Shown one piece after another: positions 1 through 8,480 of a stretch of 36,281 nt of DNA (positions are counted from its first letter, which is position 1; each line of letters begins with the position of its first letter). Origin of the DNA: a virus; IMG/VR virus record IMGVR_UViG_3300046005_000589, positions 1-36,281 of that record, one strand, 5' to 3'. Position numbers and translations under genes: made by a program. The notes under the pieces were generated by a model, which was not told where the DNA came from, searched no databases, and was given only the letters and a program-made list of their open reading frames with translations.

Positions 1-377
1 GCATTCTGAACAATGTAGTTATACATCACATAGGTGTCGCCTTTGAACTCAGCATGGAAACTCTTGTTCTTAGTTGAATACAATTCTGCTACCTGTGCAG
101 GATTAATGTTGTAGACAACCACAGCATCAAAATCTTTCATTGTGCTGTTGTCTTTGGCAACAGGTGTCATGTCGTTCAATTGAACATTAACATCCTTGAT
201 CGGAAAGGTAAGGATGCTGCCAATTAGACTTTGGTTAAACGAGCCCGGCAACAGTTCACCACTTTGCACCTGTTTATCAAAACCAACTCGAACACCAACT
301 TCGCCGGTTTCGATACGAGTGCAACCTGTGGCCAACACAGCGGCGGCCAAAATAGAGAGAGTCAAAATACGTTTCAT
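1..377 (-). CDS. SPFH/band 7 family lipoprotein (3' end outside the window)
   Basis: The frame runs off the left edge, so only about 125 N-terminal residues are visible. The protein begins with a signal peptide ending in a lipobox-like LATGC, so the mature protein probably starts at a lipidated Cys and is membrane anchored. A band 7 type segment follows (ETGEVGVRVGFDK, then TFPIKDVNVQLND and a DFDAVVVYNINPAQ strand), typical of prohibitin/stomatin-like proteins that form rings on membranes. An AAGGA motif precedes two in-frame ATGs at 383 and 377; 377 has the better spacing (9 nt against 3). It lies directly downstream of a small membrane protein and rIIB, suggesting a membrane-related early function. 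The family call is good; the role in the phage is unknown. Confidence 0.75.
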   Translation of the reverse strand, partial: MKRILTLSILAAAVLATGCTRIETGEVGVRVGFDKQVQSGELLPGSFNQSLIGSILTFPIKDVNVQLNDMTPVAKDNSTMKDFDAVVVYNINPAQVAELYSTKNKSFHAEFKGDTYVMYNYIVQN

Positions 378-389
378 TTTCATGTGTCC

Positions 390-569
390 TTAAAAATTCA
401 AAGTTGAAATGCCAAACAATAGCAACATTGCTAGTGTAGCACTAATTATAGCATACATTCCTATCTTAGTCAATAACAATGCCTGCTCAGCTGTCATTCT
501 TTGGATTCCTCGGATGCCAAAAAAGATCAGCATCGCAAGGACCAAAAAGAGTAGAATTACTCCAATCAT
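390..569 (-). CDS. Small two-helix membrane protein (59 aa)
   Basis: This short ORF is framed between the rIIB stop and the lipoprotein start. It encodes two hydrophobic segments, about residues 2-18 (IGVILLFLVLAMLIFFG) and 37-57 (MYAIISATLAMLLLFGIS), joined by a short charged loop (RGIQRMTAEQ). The start ATG lies 8 nt after the rIIB stop with a weak purine-rich leader (AAGAGA), and the stop codon overlaps the ribosome binding site of the next gene, which suggests translational coupling. It could be a small inner-membrane accessory protein acting with the SPFH lipoprotein or the rII proteins. I do not recognise a named family. Confidence 0.65.
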   Translation of the reverse strand: MIGVILLFLVLAMLIFFGIRGIQRMTAEQALLLTKIGMYAIISATLAMLLLFGISTLNF

Positions 570-577
570 ACTATCTC

Positions 578-1342
578 TTAGAAGGATGTGTAAGGGCTAG
601 ATTGACTGTTAGCATTTTCCTGCACAGAAGCAGTGAATGCTTGTTCGGGCTCAACACCCAACTCTCCGACAACTTCATAGCGGCAAGCCCGACCCTTGGC
701 ACCATTATAGTCACTTGGGATGCTAACAACATCGGCTGGGTTGACCTTAACGATAACAGTTCGTTCGCCACTAAAGTGGCTCAGATAGCTCATACCACAG
801 AAGTGCAGGCCAGTGGAACAAGTTTGATCTTTGTTGTCGTCAACTTGGTTACGTTCCATTTCCACAACACGACCTGGACTATTGTCCATAGTGCCGCTAT
901 GGCAATCCTTAAAGTCCTGACGGACTTTCTTGTAGGCCAGGAAGTGTCCGTCCGGAGTTAACGGCAAGTTGTTCTTTTCCAAAAAGCCGTAGAGTTCATC
1001 TACTGCTCGCTTAGAAGGGTTCTGCATCAAGTTCTCCATGAACAGCACCATGGGCTCGATAGTAAACCCTTCTTGCAACATGGCAATCATCCGAGCTGCC
1101 AACGTGCCATTAAACTCAGCGCCTTTCCAAAACAACTGGTCGCCTTGGATACTTACATTACCTCGACCATAGTTAAGAACAACCTTAACAGGATCGATAA
1201 TGGCTTTTACAGTATCCCAATCCGCGGCCTTGATAGCATCAACTATCTTTTGGTAAGTGACGTGAGTTTTGGAGATAGTGTGTGGCTTATTGCCAATGAC
1301 CACGGTCACATTGGACCCTTGAATAACAAACGGATAGCTCAT
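578..1342 (-). CDS. rIIB: rIIB-like protein
   Basis: A 254-residue protein starting at MSYPFVIQ, preceded by AAAGG at good spacing; the longer upstream start lacks support. It sits 1 nt after the rIIA stop, the same pairing and order as rIIA-rIIB in T4-like phages. The central part (FTIEPMVLFMENLMQNPS, then GFLEKNNLPLTPDGHFLAYKKVR) matches the pattern of rIIB homologues, and the C-terminal half has the conserved TCSTGLHFCGMSYL segment. In T4, rIIA and rIIB are membrane-associated and counter exclusion by a resident lambda prophage; their biochemistry is poorly known. The last 25 or so residues are Ser/Gln-rich and probably disordered. Confidence 0.85.
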   Translation of the reverse strand: MSYPFVIQGSNVTVVIGNKPHTISKTHVTYQKIVDAIKAADWDTVKAIIDPVKVVLNYGRGNVSIQGDQLFWKGAEFNGTLAARMIAMLQEGFTIEPMVLFMENLMQNPSKRAVDELYGFLEKNNLPLTPDGHFLAYKKVRQDFKDCHSGTMDNSPGRVVEMERNQVDDNKDQTCSTGLHFCGMSYLSHFSGERTVIVKVNPADVVSIPSDYNGAKGRACRYEVVGELGVEPEQAFTASVQENANSQSSPYTSF

Positions 1343-1343
1343 T

Positions 1344-3515
1344 TTAAATGCCTTTCTTTGAATCAATTAAATTTACATATTCGGCAATATCGCTTGCCTC
1401 TACGCGGTAGGTGCTCAACTTACTCAACAATGGATACCTACGATTCACTTCGTCGAGTTCTTTTTGGTAATTGGCCATAAGTGCTTCTGGGCTAAGATTA
1501 GCATTAGGAGCAAACTTGCGGAACAGTCTATCAATATTGTAGCGGTTTCCTTGAAACTTGTCAACCTTTACAAACACTGAAACCAGTTTAGCGTAAGGAC
1601 TATTGGCATTAATTTCAGCCAAAACTCCTTGGTAACTGAATAGGTCTGCTCGTTCCAACCCACTGCGAACCAAACTCATCAACAGTTTGGAATTGTCTTT
1701 ACCGTTGAGCAATGTTGCAATATGGTCTTCAAAGTTAACCCAATTCTTACGTTTTTTAATATCCTCAATGTCGCTCTTACGAACACCGTAAATGTTACCA
1801 TTGAACAGTCCCGGCAATGCCTTGACATCGTCGTGCAATTCCTTGCCGCTGGTGTAGCCTTTGGCACTCAGCATAGTGAAGCCGCGCAAAGGCACATAGT
1901 AGTGAGTGGCGGTGTCGGCAAACCCGTCTGCCTTACCTGCATCACGCCAGACCATATCGTCATCTGCACGACGATATCCACTACCGCCGCGCTTTTCCAA
2001 TTGCAGGATAGTTACATTCTTGCCCATGTTCTCACGCTCACGTTGTTTCAGTGTGCTGGCTGCAAATCGACGAGTCAGTGGCGGTTCTTGGATAGCGGCA
2101 AAGAATGCCTTGATATCCATATCCTTAGTTTTGTCAGCCTTTTCCAAAATCCAAATAGCACGGCTGTAAACATCGCAACCAACTTCTTTGTAGTGGTAAC
2201 GAGCACGTTCACCTGCACCAGTCTTCAAGTCGTTGATGACAAAGTGGCAAGTGTCATCTACGGGGATCTGCCATTCTTGCCAAGTGATGTAATGTCCGTT
2301 GGCTGCACGAATTTTGCCGCCATTTTCTGCATACTCAGTAACACTCTTACCATTGCTCACAGTCTTGTTATGACGAACTTGTTGCAGTTGACGGATCTGA
2401 ATGTTGTAGTTAGTAGCCAAGTCTTCCACTTTGAAGTCGAAGCGAGCCAAGCGGTGATACTGCTTGTTATCGTAAGTAGGCAATTTATTGTCCATTGCAT
2501 ACTTGCTCACAGCCGCAGTCCACAAACGATTCTCTTTCTTTTTATACAAGAAAACAGCACGATCCCACAGATTCTCAATAGCATCTGCTTCCTTAGCAAA
2601 TACCACAGTTAGAGCAGAATTAAGTTTTTCCAACTTGGATTTGATAGCCGCAATAGTTGACGGAATATATGACAGGCCTTCACGTGACGCTTGGAAGTCT
2701 AATTCACCAATGCTGAAGTGCATTTCCAATCCACAGGCTAGCAATTGGCGCAAATCTCCCAGAGATTGATCAGCCTGTGGAATATCGATAGGGTAAGCAA
2801 TATTACCCATCACTGCATAAGCCATTCGACCGTCTTTTACAGCGTGGACGCCGGGAACAATATCCTTGCTTTCGTATTCATAGTCGACAAACTGGAAGTT
2901 GCTGTTACCAGTGACAACAGGACGGAGAGAGAAATGCTTGTAGACAACACGAGCTTCTTGAGCAAACTTGTCAAAGTCATAACGATCGTTAACGGAGAAC
3001 TTAACTTCTACGCCAGCAGGTTCGTCAGTATCTTCTTGCATCATCAACGCAATACTAGGCACACCAGTTTCGTTGATGAAAGCAGTGTAGATACCTTTCT
3101 TGCCGCCTTGGATAGCAGTTACAGTGAAGTTATCAGTATAACTAAAAGGAGACTTACTACCGAGACCGAGAGCTCCAATGAAGGCGTTACTATTAGTCTT
3201 AGTAGATTCAAAATAGGTAGTGTAAATTTGGGTAACTTGTTCATGTGAAAGTCCAGTTCCGTAGTCACGGATTGAAAAGTGTGGTTCTAATGCATTAGGA
3301 AGATGCACATCAAAAGGAGTATTAGGACAACCAGCGGCAACATGACTGTCGACAGCATTGCAAGAAAGCTCACGAATAACTGCCCGAACTTTGTTAGCAT
3401 ATAGGCCTGAACTGAGAATATTAAAGGCTTTGGCCGAGTTACGAATACGGAACTCTCCAATTTCGCCTACGTTGGAAACAATTGCTTCGTTTGCAGGAGC
3501 ATTGTTAAGAATCAT
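1344..3515 (-). CDS. rIIA: rIIA-like GHKL ATPase protein
   Basis: A 723-residue protein, close to T4 rIIA length. The N-terminal 200 residues carry a GHKL-type ATP-binding fold: the N box RELSCNAVDSH (about residues 48-58), the G1 motif IRDYGTGLS (about 82-90) and the G2-like GALGLGSKSPFSY (about 114-126), which would bind ATP and Mg. The rest resembles the transducer and C-terminal regions of rIIA homologues. The start is supported by GAAAGG upstream and by a consensus sigma70 promoter at 3556-3584. rIIB follows after 1 nt. Expected role: an early membrane-associated function in counter-defence against prophage exclusion. Confidence 0.88.
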   Translation of the reverse strand: MILNNAPANEAIVSNVGEIGEFRIRNSAKAFNILSSGLYANKVRAVIRELSCNAVDSHVAAGCPNTPFDVHLPNALEPHFSIRDYGTGLSHEQVTQIYTTYFESTKTNSNAFIGALGLGSKSPFSYTDNFTVTAIQGGKKGIYTAFINETGVPSIALMMQEDTDEPAGVEVKFSVNDRYDFDKFAQEARVVYKHFSLRPVVTGNSNFQFVDYEYESKDIVPGVHAVKDGRMAYAVMGNIAYPIDIPQADQSLGDLRQLLACGLEMHFSIGELDFQASREGLSYIPSTIAAIKSKLEKLNSALTVVFAKEADAIENLWDRAVFLYKKKENRLWTAAVSKYAMDNKLPTYDNKQYHRLARFDFKVEDLATNYNIQIRQLQQVRHNKTVSNGKSVTEYAENGGKIRAANGHYITWQEWQIPVDDTCHFVINDLKTGAGERARYHYKEVGCDVYSRAIWILEKADKTKDMDIKAFFAAIQEPPLTRRFAASTLKQRERENMGKNVTILQLEKRGGSGYRRADDDMVWRDAGKADGFADTATHYYVPLRGFTMLSAKGYTSGKELHDDVKALPGLFNGNIYGVRKSDIEDIKKRKNWVNFEDHIATLLNGKDNSKLLMSLVRSGLERADLFSYQGVLAEINANSPYAKLVSVFVKVDKFQGNRYNIDRLFRKFAPNANLSPEALMANYQKELDEVNRRYPLLSKLSTYRVEASDIAEYVNLIDSKKGI

Positions 3516-3555
3516 TTGGAACCTTTCAGTGTAGTGTGTTACTGTCTATGCGTTA

Positions 3556-3584
3556 ATTATACAGTGATTTTACCACGTTGTCAA
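3556..3584 (-). promoter_or_regulatory. Consensus sigma70 promoter for rIIA
   Basis: TTGACA (complement of 3579-3584), 17-nt spacer, TATAAT (complement of 3556-3561): a perfect match to the bacterial housekeeping consensus. The -35 overlaps the last codons of the methyltransferase gene. The predicted leader is about 35 nt. Confidence 0.85.
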
Positions 3585-4366
3585 CGATCTTTGATACGAT
3601 CTTCGGCAAATTGAATGTAATTATTATCAATATCGAATCCAATATATTCCAAATTTTGGTTAAGTGCTGCCACGGCACTGGTTCCAGAGCCCATAAATGG
3701 ATCTAGCAACACCCCTGATGTGATACCCGATACCTTGATTGCATCTTCAACTAATGCAACTGGATAGGTTGCAGGGTGGTTGCCCCTGTGCTTGGCCTTG
3801 TTACTGATAGTGTCGTAGGGAACAAACCAAGTATTACCCTTGCAACGAAGATTGGGCTTAGTGGCTGCTGTTTTAGGATTACGTAAATTAGCTTCAAACC
3901 ATTCATAAGGAACGCCAACTCCTAGTCTGTTCATTTCCACAGCACCATTTTTAGTAAAGTGGAAAAGATGTTCCCAAGTTGGACTAACGTATCTTTTACT
4001 GTTAATTGGTTTAAAGTGACCAGATGTTTTTCCGTTTACATAAATGCTTTTAACCCACATTATGCTGTTTTGTAACACAAAGTGATCCCTAGCTACTTGT
4101 GCAACATCCATAGCTACCCAAGGATCCGCGTTGCTGTATCCTACATTGAGCCAAAAGTGTCCGTCATCTTTGAGGCAATGTTTAACTGCGGCAAATACAC
4201 TGCTTAACCAATCGAGATAATCTTTACGAGGCTTATCATCTTTATACACTCCATAATTGATACCTAAGTTATATGGAGGGCTGGTAACAACAATATCAAC
4301 ACTACCTTTGGGTAATGCTAACATTCCTGCTACACAATCTTGATTATGAATTATATTAGTTTGCAT
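3581..4366 (-). CDS. DNA methyltransferase, beta-group (N4-cytosine or N6-adenine)
   Basis: A 261-residue AdoMet-dependent DNA methyltransferase. Motif IV is TSPPYN at about residues 28-33 and motif I is DPFMGSGTS near the C-terminus (about 230-238); this order (IV before I) defines the beta group. SPPY is commonest in N4-cytosine enzymes but also occurs in some N6-adenine ones. No restriction endonuclease partner is adjacent, so it is more likely to modify phage or host DNA for protection or regulation. I place the start at MQTNII because the promoter at 4374-4402 would begin transcription at or next to this ATG, which lacks a ribosome binding site. The S-adenosylhomocysteinase at 14.7-16.0 kb could recycle its product. 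Confidence 0.9.
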   Translation of the reverse strand: MQTNIIHNQDCVAGMLALPKGSVDIVVTSPPYNLGINYGVYKDDKPRKDYLDWLSSVFAAVKHCLKDDGHFWLNVGYSNADPWVAMDVAQVARDHFVLQNSIMWVKSIYVNGKTSGHFKPINSKRYVSPTWEHLFHFTKNGAVEMNRLGVGVPYEWFEANLRNPKTAATKPNLRCKGNTWFVPYDTISNKAKHRGNHPATYPVALVEDAIKVSGITSGVLLDPFMGSGTSAVAALNQNLEYIGFDIDNNYIQFAEDRIKDR

Positions 4367-4373
4367 GATATTA

Positions 4374-4402
4374 ATTATACAAGGAAATCTGGGCACTGCC
4401 AA
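4374..4402 (-). promoter_or_regulatory. Sigma70 promoter for the methyltransferase, apparently leaderless
   Basis: TTGGCA (complement of 4397-4402), 17-nt spacer, TATAAT (complement of 4374-4379). Only 7 nt separate the -10 hexamer from the ATG at 4366, so the transcript should start at about the A of the start codon. Confidence 0.75.
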
Positions 4403-4416
4403 TACCCGGATTTTTC

Positions 4417-4842
4417 TTACTTACGATAGTCTTCGTTCAAGACTGTTTTCTTTGCATGGCACACATAGCAAAGGCTACGAATGTTTGCGGCAGTGTCATC
4501 TCCACCGTCTGCTTGGCGTTCTTGATGATCACCGTGCATTAAGATTCGTGCAACTCTGCGTTTGACAATTTCATCTTCAATATCTGCAAGACGCGGATCT
4601 TCCAATACATTAGTTCCGCACTCATCACAAACCCATTTACGATGAAATGTGTGTGGACGATCATAACGCCCAAGACCACCGTAGTCTCTTTGTTGAACCT
4701 GATGATCTCTGCACAATACTCCTGACCCGGGACCTTGCATATGGGTCAGAGGTTTGCCACAACCAGGAACAGAACAAACTTTGCCCTGTTCCTTTTTAAG
4801 TTGAGACAACGACTTAGGTTGGTCCCACTTTAGTTCACGCAT
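4417..4842 (-). CDS. Zinc-ribbon HNH endonuclease-like protein
   Basis: A 141-residue protein rich in paired Cys and His: CSVPGCG near residue 23, CRDH near 44, CDECG near 73, and a C-terminal HGDHQERQ...N...CYVCHAKKT segment that has the shape of an HNH nuclease core (His, Asn and a Cys-x2-Cys zinc clamp). The ATG overlaps the stop of the upstream ParB-like gene by 1 nt (TAATG), so the two are translationally coupled. It could be a free-standing homing-type nuclease or a packaging/recombination nuclease. The HNH assignment rests on motif shape alone. Confidence 0.65.
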   Translation of the reverse strand: MRELKWDQPKSLSQLKKEQGKVCSVPGCGKPLTHMQGPGSGVLCRDHQVQQRDYGGLGRYDRPHTFHRKWVCDECGTNVLEDPRLADIEDEIVKRRVARILMHGDHQERQADGGDDTAANIRSLCYVCHAKKTVLNEDYRK

Positions 4843-6005
4843 TAGAACAAATCCGAGCTGGCAGGACGGAATTCGCTCTTGCTGTTGTTACGTGGAACAG
4901 GCAAGCCCAGAGACTTCTTAAGTTGGTCAACCAAAAACGGAAATCCATGAACTGGTTCTTTGTTAAAGCGGCCCGGCCATGTAGTTCCACTATTTGCATT
5001 ATGCCAGTTATGATATGCGTTGCTGGCTTTGATCCAGAACTTACCATTTGGACTGAAGTCGGCGTCCCACAAAGTAATTGCAACACTGGCCAATTTATTA
5101 ATATACTTGGCATCGACTACAATTCCACGCAGGCGGCACTGTTCAAAATAATGAGCCATCATAACCATTTCTTTTTCTTCAACCGGACGACTGAGTTGCG
5201 TTGACATTGCAAGATACTGACACAGGTGTGCTACGCTGGCAACATCCAGTTTATTAATTTCTTGCAAACGAGTAACAGCACCTGCTTCTTCGTCGTCACC
5301 GAACTTTTTAGCAGTAACGAACAAGCCCCATTTTTCAATGCTTTGCTGTTTTTGTTCCGCTTCTACCCACAATGGATTTTTAGATTGGTCAACACGCACA
5401 CCAAAGATCATTTGTTCCCAGATGTCGATTAGATCCAAAGGCTTTTTACCTTCACGACCGTTAATGATAATAAAGTTAGCTCGCATCTCTGCCTTAAGCG
5501 AACTTTGATACATGTTAACAGGAATTGTAAGTGTAGAGGGGTCTTCCTCAAAGATGTGTGTAGCAATTAGCCAGAGTGCAACTAAAGTATGCTGTCCGTC
5601 CCATGCAAGGAATTCATCCTTTGTTAGGTTAGGGCGATATACTTGAATAGGAACAACCAATGTTTCCATAAATTGGTTGATAATTTTAAGAACCCACATA
5701 ATGTCCAATTGACGTTGCATTGTGCCGTCAATCTTAACTGAGTCCATAATTGCAGACTTTGCTTCTGCAAGCAAAAGATCTTGAAACTTCTTTCGATTCG
5801 GATTTCTGCGCTTGAACTCAGACTTTGCAGCTTCGAGTTGGCCATCAACAATTGATTGGTAGTATGCAGGAAGTTTGTTGTAAGTTTCGTCCCATCGTTG
5901 TTTGATTGAACGGATATTGCTCTTAGTGCTAGTATAGCGAGCATTTTTAGTTTGAGCGTAAGTTTTCGCTGTGCCGAATTGCCCAGCGGTTGTCAATTGT
6001 AGCAT
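4842..6005 (-). CDS. ParB/DGQHR-type domain protein
   Basis: A 387-residue soluble protein. The start at MLQLTTAGQ is chosen because AAAGGA precedes it at good spacing and because of the promoter and leader at 6032-6085. The middle holds VPIQVYRPNLTKDEFLAWDGQHTLVAL (about residues 137-163, read in two parts), where DGQHT resembles the DGQHR/ERRH motif of ParB-like NTPase/nuclease domains. The C-terminal half is alpha helical with no motif I know. It starts an operon with the HNH-like protein. Such domains in phages occur in DNA-binding, nuclease or modification proteins; the exact function cannot be told from sequence. Confidence 0.55.
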   Translation of the reverse strand: MLQLTTAGQFGTAKTYAQTKNARYTSTKSNIRSIKQRWDETYNKLPAYYQSIVDGQLEAAKSEFKRRNPNRKKFQDLLLAEAKSAIMDSVKIDGTMQRQLDIMWVLKIINQFMETLVVPIQVYRPNLTKDEFLAWDGQHTLVALWLIATHIFEEDPSTLTIPVNMYQSSLKAEMRANFIIINGREGKKPLDLIDIWEQMIFGVRVDQSKNPLWVEAEQKQQSIEKWGLFVTAKKFGDDEEAGAVTRLQEINKLDVASVAHLCQYLAMSTQLSRPVEEKEMVMMAHYFEQCRLRGIVVDAKYINKLASVAITLWDADFSPNGKFWIKASNAYHNWHNANSGTTWPGRFNKEPVHGFPFLVDQLKKSLGLPVPRNNSKSEFRPASSDLF

Positions 6006-6033
6006 TTTGGTCCTTTCCAGTTTTGCTAATGTC

Positions 6034-6049
6034 CCGCACCCTTGTGCGG
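6034..6049 (-). other. 5' leader hairpin of the ParB-like gene
   Basis: On the minus strand the leader contains CCGCAC, a 4-nt loop AAGG, then GTGCGG: a perfect GC-rich 6-bp stem about 29 nt upstream of the start codon. It lacks a U tract, so it is more likely an mRNA-stabilising or regulatory stem than a terminator. Confidence 0.55.
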
Positions 6050-6056
6050 AACTTAT

Positions 6057-6085
6057 ATTATACAAGAAAAAACCTATGTTGTCAA
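6057..6085 (-). promoter_or_regulatory. Consensus sigma70 promoter for the ParB-like/HNH operon
   Basis: TTGACA (complement of 6080-6085), 17-nt spacer, TATAAT (complement of 6057-6062). Perfect hexamers and spacing. The leader is about 45 nt and includes the hairpin at 6034-6049. Confidence 0.85.
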
Positions 6086-6086
6086 T

Positions 6087-6617
6087 TTATTTAGGTCGAA
6101 TTTTCATCTTGGTGTAGATATTTTGGACACCTACACTTTGGCGAATAGCATCCTGTAGAGCATCGTGTTTTCCACCTTTGGGCATGTCCGGATCGAACCC
6201 CAAATCAAACAAGGTGCGGGTATCACGTAACTGCCAATAATTCCAAGGTAAGGGCTTGCCAAGTTGACGATAGAGGTTTTCGATGATTACTAAGTCAAAG
6301 GTAGCACCGTGTGACCAAAATGCATCACATCCCCAAGCAAACTTGTGGAACTGATCCATTGCGTCTACTAAAGAAATGCGATCGTCTGGACTGAATGCCT
6401 CTTCCATAATTACGGGATCTTGTTTGCTCCACCATTCGATAGTGTTAGGATCAATTTCTCGTCCTAGTTTATCTTGGTCGTCGAGATCAATACGGAAATA
6501 AAGTTTATCCCCGTATCCATTGCCCCAGGGATTAAAGTGGACAGCTCCTAGAGATAGGACAACTGCGTTTGGGGAGACAGCCATAGTCTCCATGTCGATC
6601 ATTAAATGTTTTGCCAT
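6087..6617 (-). CDS. DEDDh 3'-5' exonuclease (DexA / Rv2179c-like)
   Basis: A 176-residue RNase T-fold exonuclease. Visible catalytic residues: DMET near residues 8-11 (Asp8 and Glu10), the HGATFDLVIIENL segment near 104-116 with the third Asp, and KHDALQDAIRQ near 151-161 giving the DEDDh His and last Asp. The length fits the Rv2179c/DexA-like group; T4 DexA degrades single-stranded DNA, while other members act on RNA. A promoter at 6623-6651 places transcription start essentially at the ATG, and there is no Shine-Dalgarno motif. Substrate (host DNA turnover or RNA) cannot be decided from sequence. Confidence 0.82.
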   Translation of the reverse strand: MAKHLMIDMETMAVSPNAVVLSLGAVHFNPWGNGYGDKLYFRIDLDDQDKLGREIDPNTIEWWSKQDPVIMEEAFSPDDRISLVDAMDQFHKFAWGCDAFWSHGATFDLVIIENLYRQLGKPLPWNYWQLRDTRTLFDLGFDPDMPKGGKHDALQDAIRQSVGVQNIYTKMKIRPK

Positions 6618-6622
6618 ACTTT

Positions 6623-6651
6623 AGTATAGCACATTTAATATGATATGTCAA
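6623..6651 (-). promoter_or_regulatory. Sigma70 promoter for the exonuclease, apparently leaderless
   Basis: TTGACA (complement of 6646-6651), 17-nt spacer, TATACT (complement of 6623-6628), only 5 nt before the ATG at 6617. The -35 overlaps the bS21 stop codon. Confidence 0.8.
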
Positions 6652-6884
6652 TACATTTTTTTAGGTAATTGCTGATCGCGCAATTTTTTATTCCAACGGG
6701 CCTTGGCAGCACCTTTTTTACGTTTGCGCTCAGTAGTGGGCTTTTCAAAAAACATTCTGCTTCTTAGATCTTCAAGAAGTCCAGAATCATCTACTTTTTG
6801 TTTGAATTTCCTTAAGGCTGTGTGCAGTGGCATGTCTCCCACGATAACCTTATTACCTATAAATGCTTTATTGTTTTTGCTCAT
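6648..6884 (-). CDS. rpsU: Ribosomal protein bS21 homologue
   Basis: A 78-residue basic protein. Residues 12-78 follow bacterial bS21 closely: an N-terminal strand (NKVIVGD), [13 protein letters not shown], then the family hallmark [14 protein letters not shown] (about residues 45-58) and a Lys/Arg-rich tail. bS21 sits on the 30S platform near the anti-Shine-Dalgarno region and helps initiation. Phage-borne bS21 genes are known and are thought to exchange into host ribosomes. The ATG lies inside the end of clpX (17-nt overlap), so translation is probably coupled to clpX. It has an N-terminal extension of about 7 residues compared with E. coli S21. Confidence 0.9.
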   Translation of the reverse strand: MSKNNKAFIGNKVIVGDMPLHTALRKFKQKVDDSGLLEDLRSRMFFEKPTTERKRKKGAAKARWNKKLRDQQLPKKMY

Positions 6885-8097
6885 TTTTTACTTTATTAAA
6901 AATCATAACTGCTGGTCTCCCTTCAACAGTATCTTTACTTATTCGAATTGTGGTTAAACCTCTTTCGACAAGGTTTACTGCATCAAATTGGTAAGGTAGT
7001 AGAATTTTTTCAATAATGTTCTTTAAGCCACGGGCATTGGTTTTAAGTTCTTTGGCTTTACGTGCAATTTCTCCCAATGCAGCATTGTCAAATTCCAGTT
7101 TAATTCTGTCTATCTCAAACATGTATTGATACTGTCTAATTGGGCTATTCTTTGTTTCTAACAGAATTTTAACTAATTGTTCCTCAGTTAGCTCATCCAC
7201 GTTGGTAATTAGACCAAAACGTCCAACAAACTCAGGAATCAATCCGTATTTGATCAAATCCTTAGTTGTTACCTCTTGGTAGTAGTTTGTGTCAGTTTCC
7301 ATTTCCACATTTGCGGCAAAACCTACAGAACGCTTGTTAGTGCGTTGCTGTATCAATTTATCTAGGCCAACAAATGCACCGCCACAAATAAACAAGATAC
7401 TGCGTGTGTCAATTTCTTGCATATCATTACCGGGATGTTTACGTTTTCCGGAAGACGGCACTCTAACCACACTGCCTTCAATCATCTTGAGCAATGCCTG
7501 TTGAACGCCCTCGCCGCTAACGTCACGAGTGATACTGACACTTTCGCCCTTGCGAGCAATTTTATCAATTTCGTCAATATAGATGATACCGCGTGAAGCT
7601 TTTTCTATATCACCGTCTGCTTCATTGATTAATCGTGTAAGGATGCTTTCAACATCGTCACCTACATAGCCTGCTTCTGTAATACCTGTGGCATCACAGA
7701 TAGCAAATGGTAGATCTAAATATTGTGCAATTTTACGTGCCATCATAGTTTTGCCACAACCAGTTGGTCCTAGCATTAGCACGTTGGTCTTTTCTAACTC
7801 AATATTAGGGTTAGAGTGATTGATACGTTTGAAGTGCTGACTAACTGCAACACTGAGTGCAATCTTAGCATCTTCCTGGCCGATCACATACTCGTCAAGA
7901 AAGTCTTTAATCTTAACGGGATTGAGTAGCTTAGACTCGTCGGTTCGAAATGGTTTGATCTTTTCGTCTCTGAGTATGTCAACGCATAGGTCAACACAGT
8001 CATTACAGATAGCCGCATTTTCTCCAACTATTAATTTTTCAACGTCCTCTTTGCTCTTACCACAAAAGTCACAGACGTGTTCTTCCTGCTTTGCCAT
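6868..8097 (-). CDS. clpX: ATP-dependent protease unfoldase ClpX
   Basis: A full-length 409-residue ClpX. The N-terminal zinc-binding domain has Cys9, Cys12, Cys31 and Cys34. AAA+ features: Walker A GPTGCGKT (110-117), pore loop GYVGDDVE, Walker B IIYIDEID, the RKH loop (KRKHPG), sensor and arginine-finger region PEFVGRFG, and ARGLKNI in the C-terminal subdomain. The ClpP-docking IGF loop appears as VGF (RSVGFAA). ClpX unfolds substrates, including proteins bearing the ssrA tag (C-terminal LAA), and feeds them to ClpP. No clpP lies in the window, so it would use host ClpP or act alone. ATG at 8097 is preferred over TTG at 8100; AAAGG precedes it. It overlaps the upstream gene by 29 nt. Confidence 0.96.
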   Translation of the reverse strand: MAKQEEHVCDFCGKSKEDVEKLIVGENAAICNDCVDLCVDILRDEKIKPFRTDESKLLNPVKIKDFLDEYVIGQEDAKIALSVAVSQHFKRINHSNPNIELEKTNVLMLGPTGCGKTMMARKIAQYLDLPFAICDATGITEAGYVGDDVESILTRLINEADGDIEKASRGIIYIDEIDKIARKGESVSITRDVSGEGVQQALLKMIEGSVVRVPSSGKRKHPGNDMQEIDTRSILFICGGAFVGLDKLIQQRTNKRSVGFAANVEMETDTNYYQEVTTKDLIKYGLIPEFVGRFGLITNVDELTEEQLVKILLETKNSPIRQYQYMFEIDRIKLEFDNAALGEIARKAKELKTNARGLKNIIEKILLPYQFDAVNLVERGLTTIRISKDTVEGRPAVMIFNKVKNEQKQ

Positions 8098-8479
8098 CAA
8101 ATGCCTTTTCTAAAAATGATTCAATATTAGTTATCCGATTTTGATTTATATAATGATAAACTGCGGATGTGTTTTCATTAGTAACCTTATAGAATGTTTC
8201 TTTCTTACCTAACATAAAACCGGCCAATGACTCTGTGATATAATTTAGACCATCTAAGTCTATAAACTTATACTCGCATCTATTCAACGCATGAAACAAC
8301 CAAGGCAGGTCAATCTCATGATCGTAAAAATAAACATTAATATTTTCCGTAATATCGGAATTTGCCAACCACTCGCTGACTTTTTCTTGATCCGTATCAC
8401 TTAGGTGCATAAACAACACACTATATGATTCGTTTTCAAAAATATCAGGTGGAGTGATTAGTGTAATTTTACCTTCCAT
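8069..8479 (-). CDS. Unknown protein upstream of clpX (136 aa)
   Basis: I do not recognise this family. It is an acidic protein with a likely alpha/beta fold: ITLITPPDIFENESYSVLFMHLSD, then NINVYFYDHEIDLPWLFHALNRCEYKFIDLDG (read in parts), resembling a small regulator with a receiver-like pattern of hydrophobic strands. AAGGA lies just upstream of the ATG. It begins 1 nt after the stop of the membrane protein and its end overlaps the clpX start, so the three are probably co-translated. The context allows a role as an adaptor or partner of ClpX, but nothing in the sequence proves it. Confidence 0.7.
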   Translation of the reverse strand: MEGKITLITPPDIFENESYSVLFMHLSDTDQEKVSEWLANSDITENINVYFYDHEIDLPWLFHALNRCEYKFIDLDGLNYITESLAGFMLGKKETFYKVTNENTSAVYHYINQNRITNIESFLEKAFDGKAGRTRL

Positions 8480-8480
8480 T

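Noticed and set aside
479-961. 160-residue ORF on the plus strand
   Set aside because: It lies opposite rIIB, has no supporting motifs and no ribosome binding site; rIIB on the minus strand is the real gene.
1722-2612. 296-residue ORF on the plus strand
   Set aside because: Antisense to rIIA, with a composition typical of a shadow frame; rIIA motifs are clear on the minus strand.
8098-8100. TTG start for clpX
   Set aside because: The next codon is ATG with the better spaced AAAGG.
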